Origin: Mesorhizobium sp. LNHC252B00
GTDB taxonomy: Bacteria > Pseudomonadota > Alphaproteobacteria > Rhizobiales > Rhizobiaceae
Assembly (NCBI RefSeq): GCF_000502955.1
Contig: NZ_AYWO01000009.1
Location: 16,560-80,559 of the forward strand
Reading direction: 5' to 3'
DNA: 64,000 nucleotides
The number at the start of each line of letters is the position of its first letter. Positions within the stretch are counted from its first letter, which is position 1. Made by a program: the position numbers and the translations under genes. Under the pieces are notes generated by a model that was given only the letters and a program-made list of their open reading frames with translations, was not told where the DNA came from and did not search any database. Of this stretch, positions 62,732 through 64,000 are shown piece by piece.

Positions 62732-64000
62732 TAGACGAACAGGTCGACCTTCTGGAAAGTCGTCACATCGATCAGGCCGACATCGGAAATCCTGAGCTCG
62801 GGAATGACGACCAGCGCCAGCAGCGAGTGCTGCATATAGGCGTTGTTTAGCGAACAGCCCATCTTGCGCATCGCCTCGGTGAGCTTGTCCGCCTTGGCCG
62901 CGACGATTTCCGCCCGCTCGTCCGACATCAGCCCGGCGATCGGCATTTCGACCAGCGCCAGTTCCTTGCCCTTGGAGAACAGCACGACGCCGCCGCCGAC
63001 CTCGCCCAGACGGTTCACGGCCAGCGCCATGTCCTGCTTGTTGGTGCCGACGCAGATAATGTGGTGGGCGTCATGCGCCACGCTGGACGCCATGGCGCAG
63101 TCGGCCATGTAACCGAACCCGGAGACGAAGGCGTTGGTAACGCCGCCCGTGCCTCTGTGGCGCTCGACAAGCGCGATCTGGCAGACATCGTTGCGGCGAT
63201 CCATGGCGACCAGCCCGTCCTCGACCGGCAGATCGGCCTCCAGTGCCCGCGTCGGCGCCTGGTTCTCGATGACGCCGATGACGCGCACCCGCACCTCGTT
63301 GGCGCCCTTGGGAGCCACGATGTCGAAGTCGCCGCCCTTCAGCTTCTTGCCGAGCTTGACGGTATTCTTCGCCGTCTTCGGGTAATCATAGGCCGGAATA
63401 TCGATTTCGAGCTTGCCGCCCTTGGCCAGCCTGACTCCGCGTGAATAGACCTCGTCTATGGTCATTGCGGCGAGATCCGAGACGATCAGCAGATCGGCCA
63501 GCCGACCCGGTGCAATCGAGCCGATCTCACGTTCCAGTTTGAAATGCCGGGCGGTGTTGAGCGTCGCCATCTGGATCGCCGTCACCGGCTTCAACCCCTG
63601 TTGGATGGCGTGGCGCACCACGCGGTCCATGTGGCCTTCATGAACCAGCGTGCCGGAATGGCTGTCGTCGGTGCACAGGATGAAGTTGCGCGGGTCGATC
63701 CCGCTCTCCGTCACCGCCTTGATCTGCGAGGCCACGTCGTACCAGGCCGAACCCAGCCGCAGCATCGCCTTCATGCCCTGGCGAACACGCGCAATGGCAT
63801 CCTCGGCGCGCGTGCCCTCGTGGTCGTCTTCCGGGCCGCCTGCGACATAGCCATGGAACGGCAGACCGAGATCGCGCGAGGCATAGTGGCCACCGACCGT
63901 CTTGCCTGCCTTGACCGTCGCGGCGATCTCGCCCGACATGACCGGATCATTGGCGGCGACGCCGGGAAAATTCATCACCTCGCCAAGTCCGATGATGTTG
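62731..64000 (-). CDS. ade: Adenine deaminase (5' end outside the window)
   Basis: At least 422 residues of an adenine deaminase; the frame is open to the window edge (NIIGLGEVMNFPGVAAND). It turns adenine into hypoxanthine in purine salvage. Conserved parts in order: GHYASRDLGLPFHGYVAGG, CTDDSHSGTLVHEGHMDRVVRHAI, MATLNTARHFKLEREIGSIAPGRLADLLI, and a C-terminal domain with VAHDAHHIICVGTN. The N-terminal metal-binding HxH part lies beyond position 64000. Confidence 0.92.
   Translation of the reverse strand, partial: NIIGLGEVMNFPGVAANDPVMSGEIAATVKAGKTVGGHYASRDLGLPFHGYVAGGPEDDHEGTRAEDAIARVRQGMKAMLRLGSAWYDVASQIKAVTESGIDPRNFILCTDDSHSGTLVHEGHMDRVVRHAIQQGLKPVTAIQMATLNTARHFKLEREIGSIAPGRLADLLIVSDLAAMTIDEVYSRGVRLAKGGKLEIDIPAYDYPKTAKNTVKLGKKLKGGDFDIVAPKGANEVRVRVIGVIENQAPTRALEADLPVEDGLVAMDRRNDVCQIALVERHRGTGGVTNAFVSGFGYMADCAMASSVAHDAHHIICVGTNKQDMALAVNRLGEVGGGVVLFSKGKELALVEMPIAGLMSDERAEIVAAKADKLTEAMRKMGCSLNNAYMQHSLLALVVIPELRISDVGLIDVTTFQKVDLFV

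Overview
The window looks like a chromosomal segment of an alphaproteobacterium of the order Rhizobiales, most likely Mesorhizobium or a close relative. The reasons are uniformly high GC, RNase E with a long insertion in its S1 domain, the DUF2155 / NDUFA12-like / DUF3126 / BTLCP-peptidase gene set, and intergenic repeats that I recognise from rhizobial genomes. It is mostly vertically inherited housekeeping sequence with a few accessory patches. No phage, insertion sequence, CRISPR array, tRNA or rRNA was seen.

Layout. 1-2.1 kb: an accessory patch with a secreted beta-helix/RTX protein lying between a decayed TetR copy and an intact one. 2.1-7.4 kb: a TetR-controlled polyamine-type ABC importer (binding protein, two permeases, ATPase) ending in a metallo-beta-lactamase-fold hydrolase, with a clear palindromic operator. 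7.4-10.9 kb: NAD kinase preceded by an 18-bp tandem repeat, a DEAD-box RNA helicase and a LysR remnant. 10.9-14.7 kb: an ankyrin/cytochrome c fusion, a secreted protein, an OmpA-type lipoprotein, a GFA-like protein and a small secreted protein. 15-24.2 kb: cell-wall and RNA genes: prfB (release factor 2, with the programmed +1 frameshift intact), PBP1A, the AmiC-type amidase and RNase E. 24.6-32.2 kb: glutaminase, aminotransferase, a periplasmic M48 protease, a DsbA-like protein, then aroQ-accB-accC-aat. 32.1-40.8 kb: small conserved rhizobial genes, panBC, a frameshifted AIM24 gene, gatB, CBS and rhomboid proteins.

41-47.2 kb carries a ribose-type ABC importer whose operon includes an LVIVD-repeat protein. 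It is flanked by two clearly paralogous binding proteins, the second one convergent. 47.5-50.2 kb holds a PAS-domain protein, a double PilZ protein and a BTLCP cysteine peptidase, plus an orphan minus-strand terminator that suggests a small RNA. 50.4-59.7 kb is a run of small conserved genes (ankyrin, gamma-carbonic anhydrase, cysE, HD hydrolase, alpha/beta hydrolase, DUF192, double cold-shock protein, gloA, DUF2218, DUF1697, ilvA). 60-62.6 kb has two tandem paralogous lipoprotein alpha/beta hydrolases. The window ends inside adenine deaminase.

Main points of interest: the prfB recoding site; the ankyrin-cytochrome c fusion; the LVIVD protein plus duplicated binding proteins; the TetR duplication around an RTX gene; the candidate small RNA at about 47.5-47.8 kb; and structured repeats that repeatedly sit flush against gene 3' ends. 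I did not find an obviously new multi-gene system. The sugar ABC/LVIVD locus is the closest candidate.
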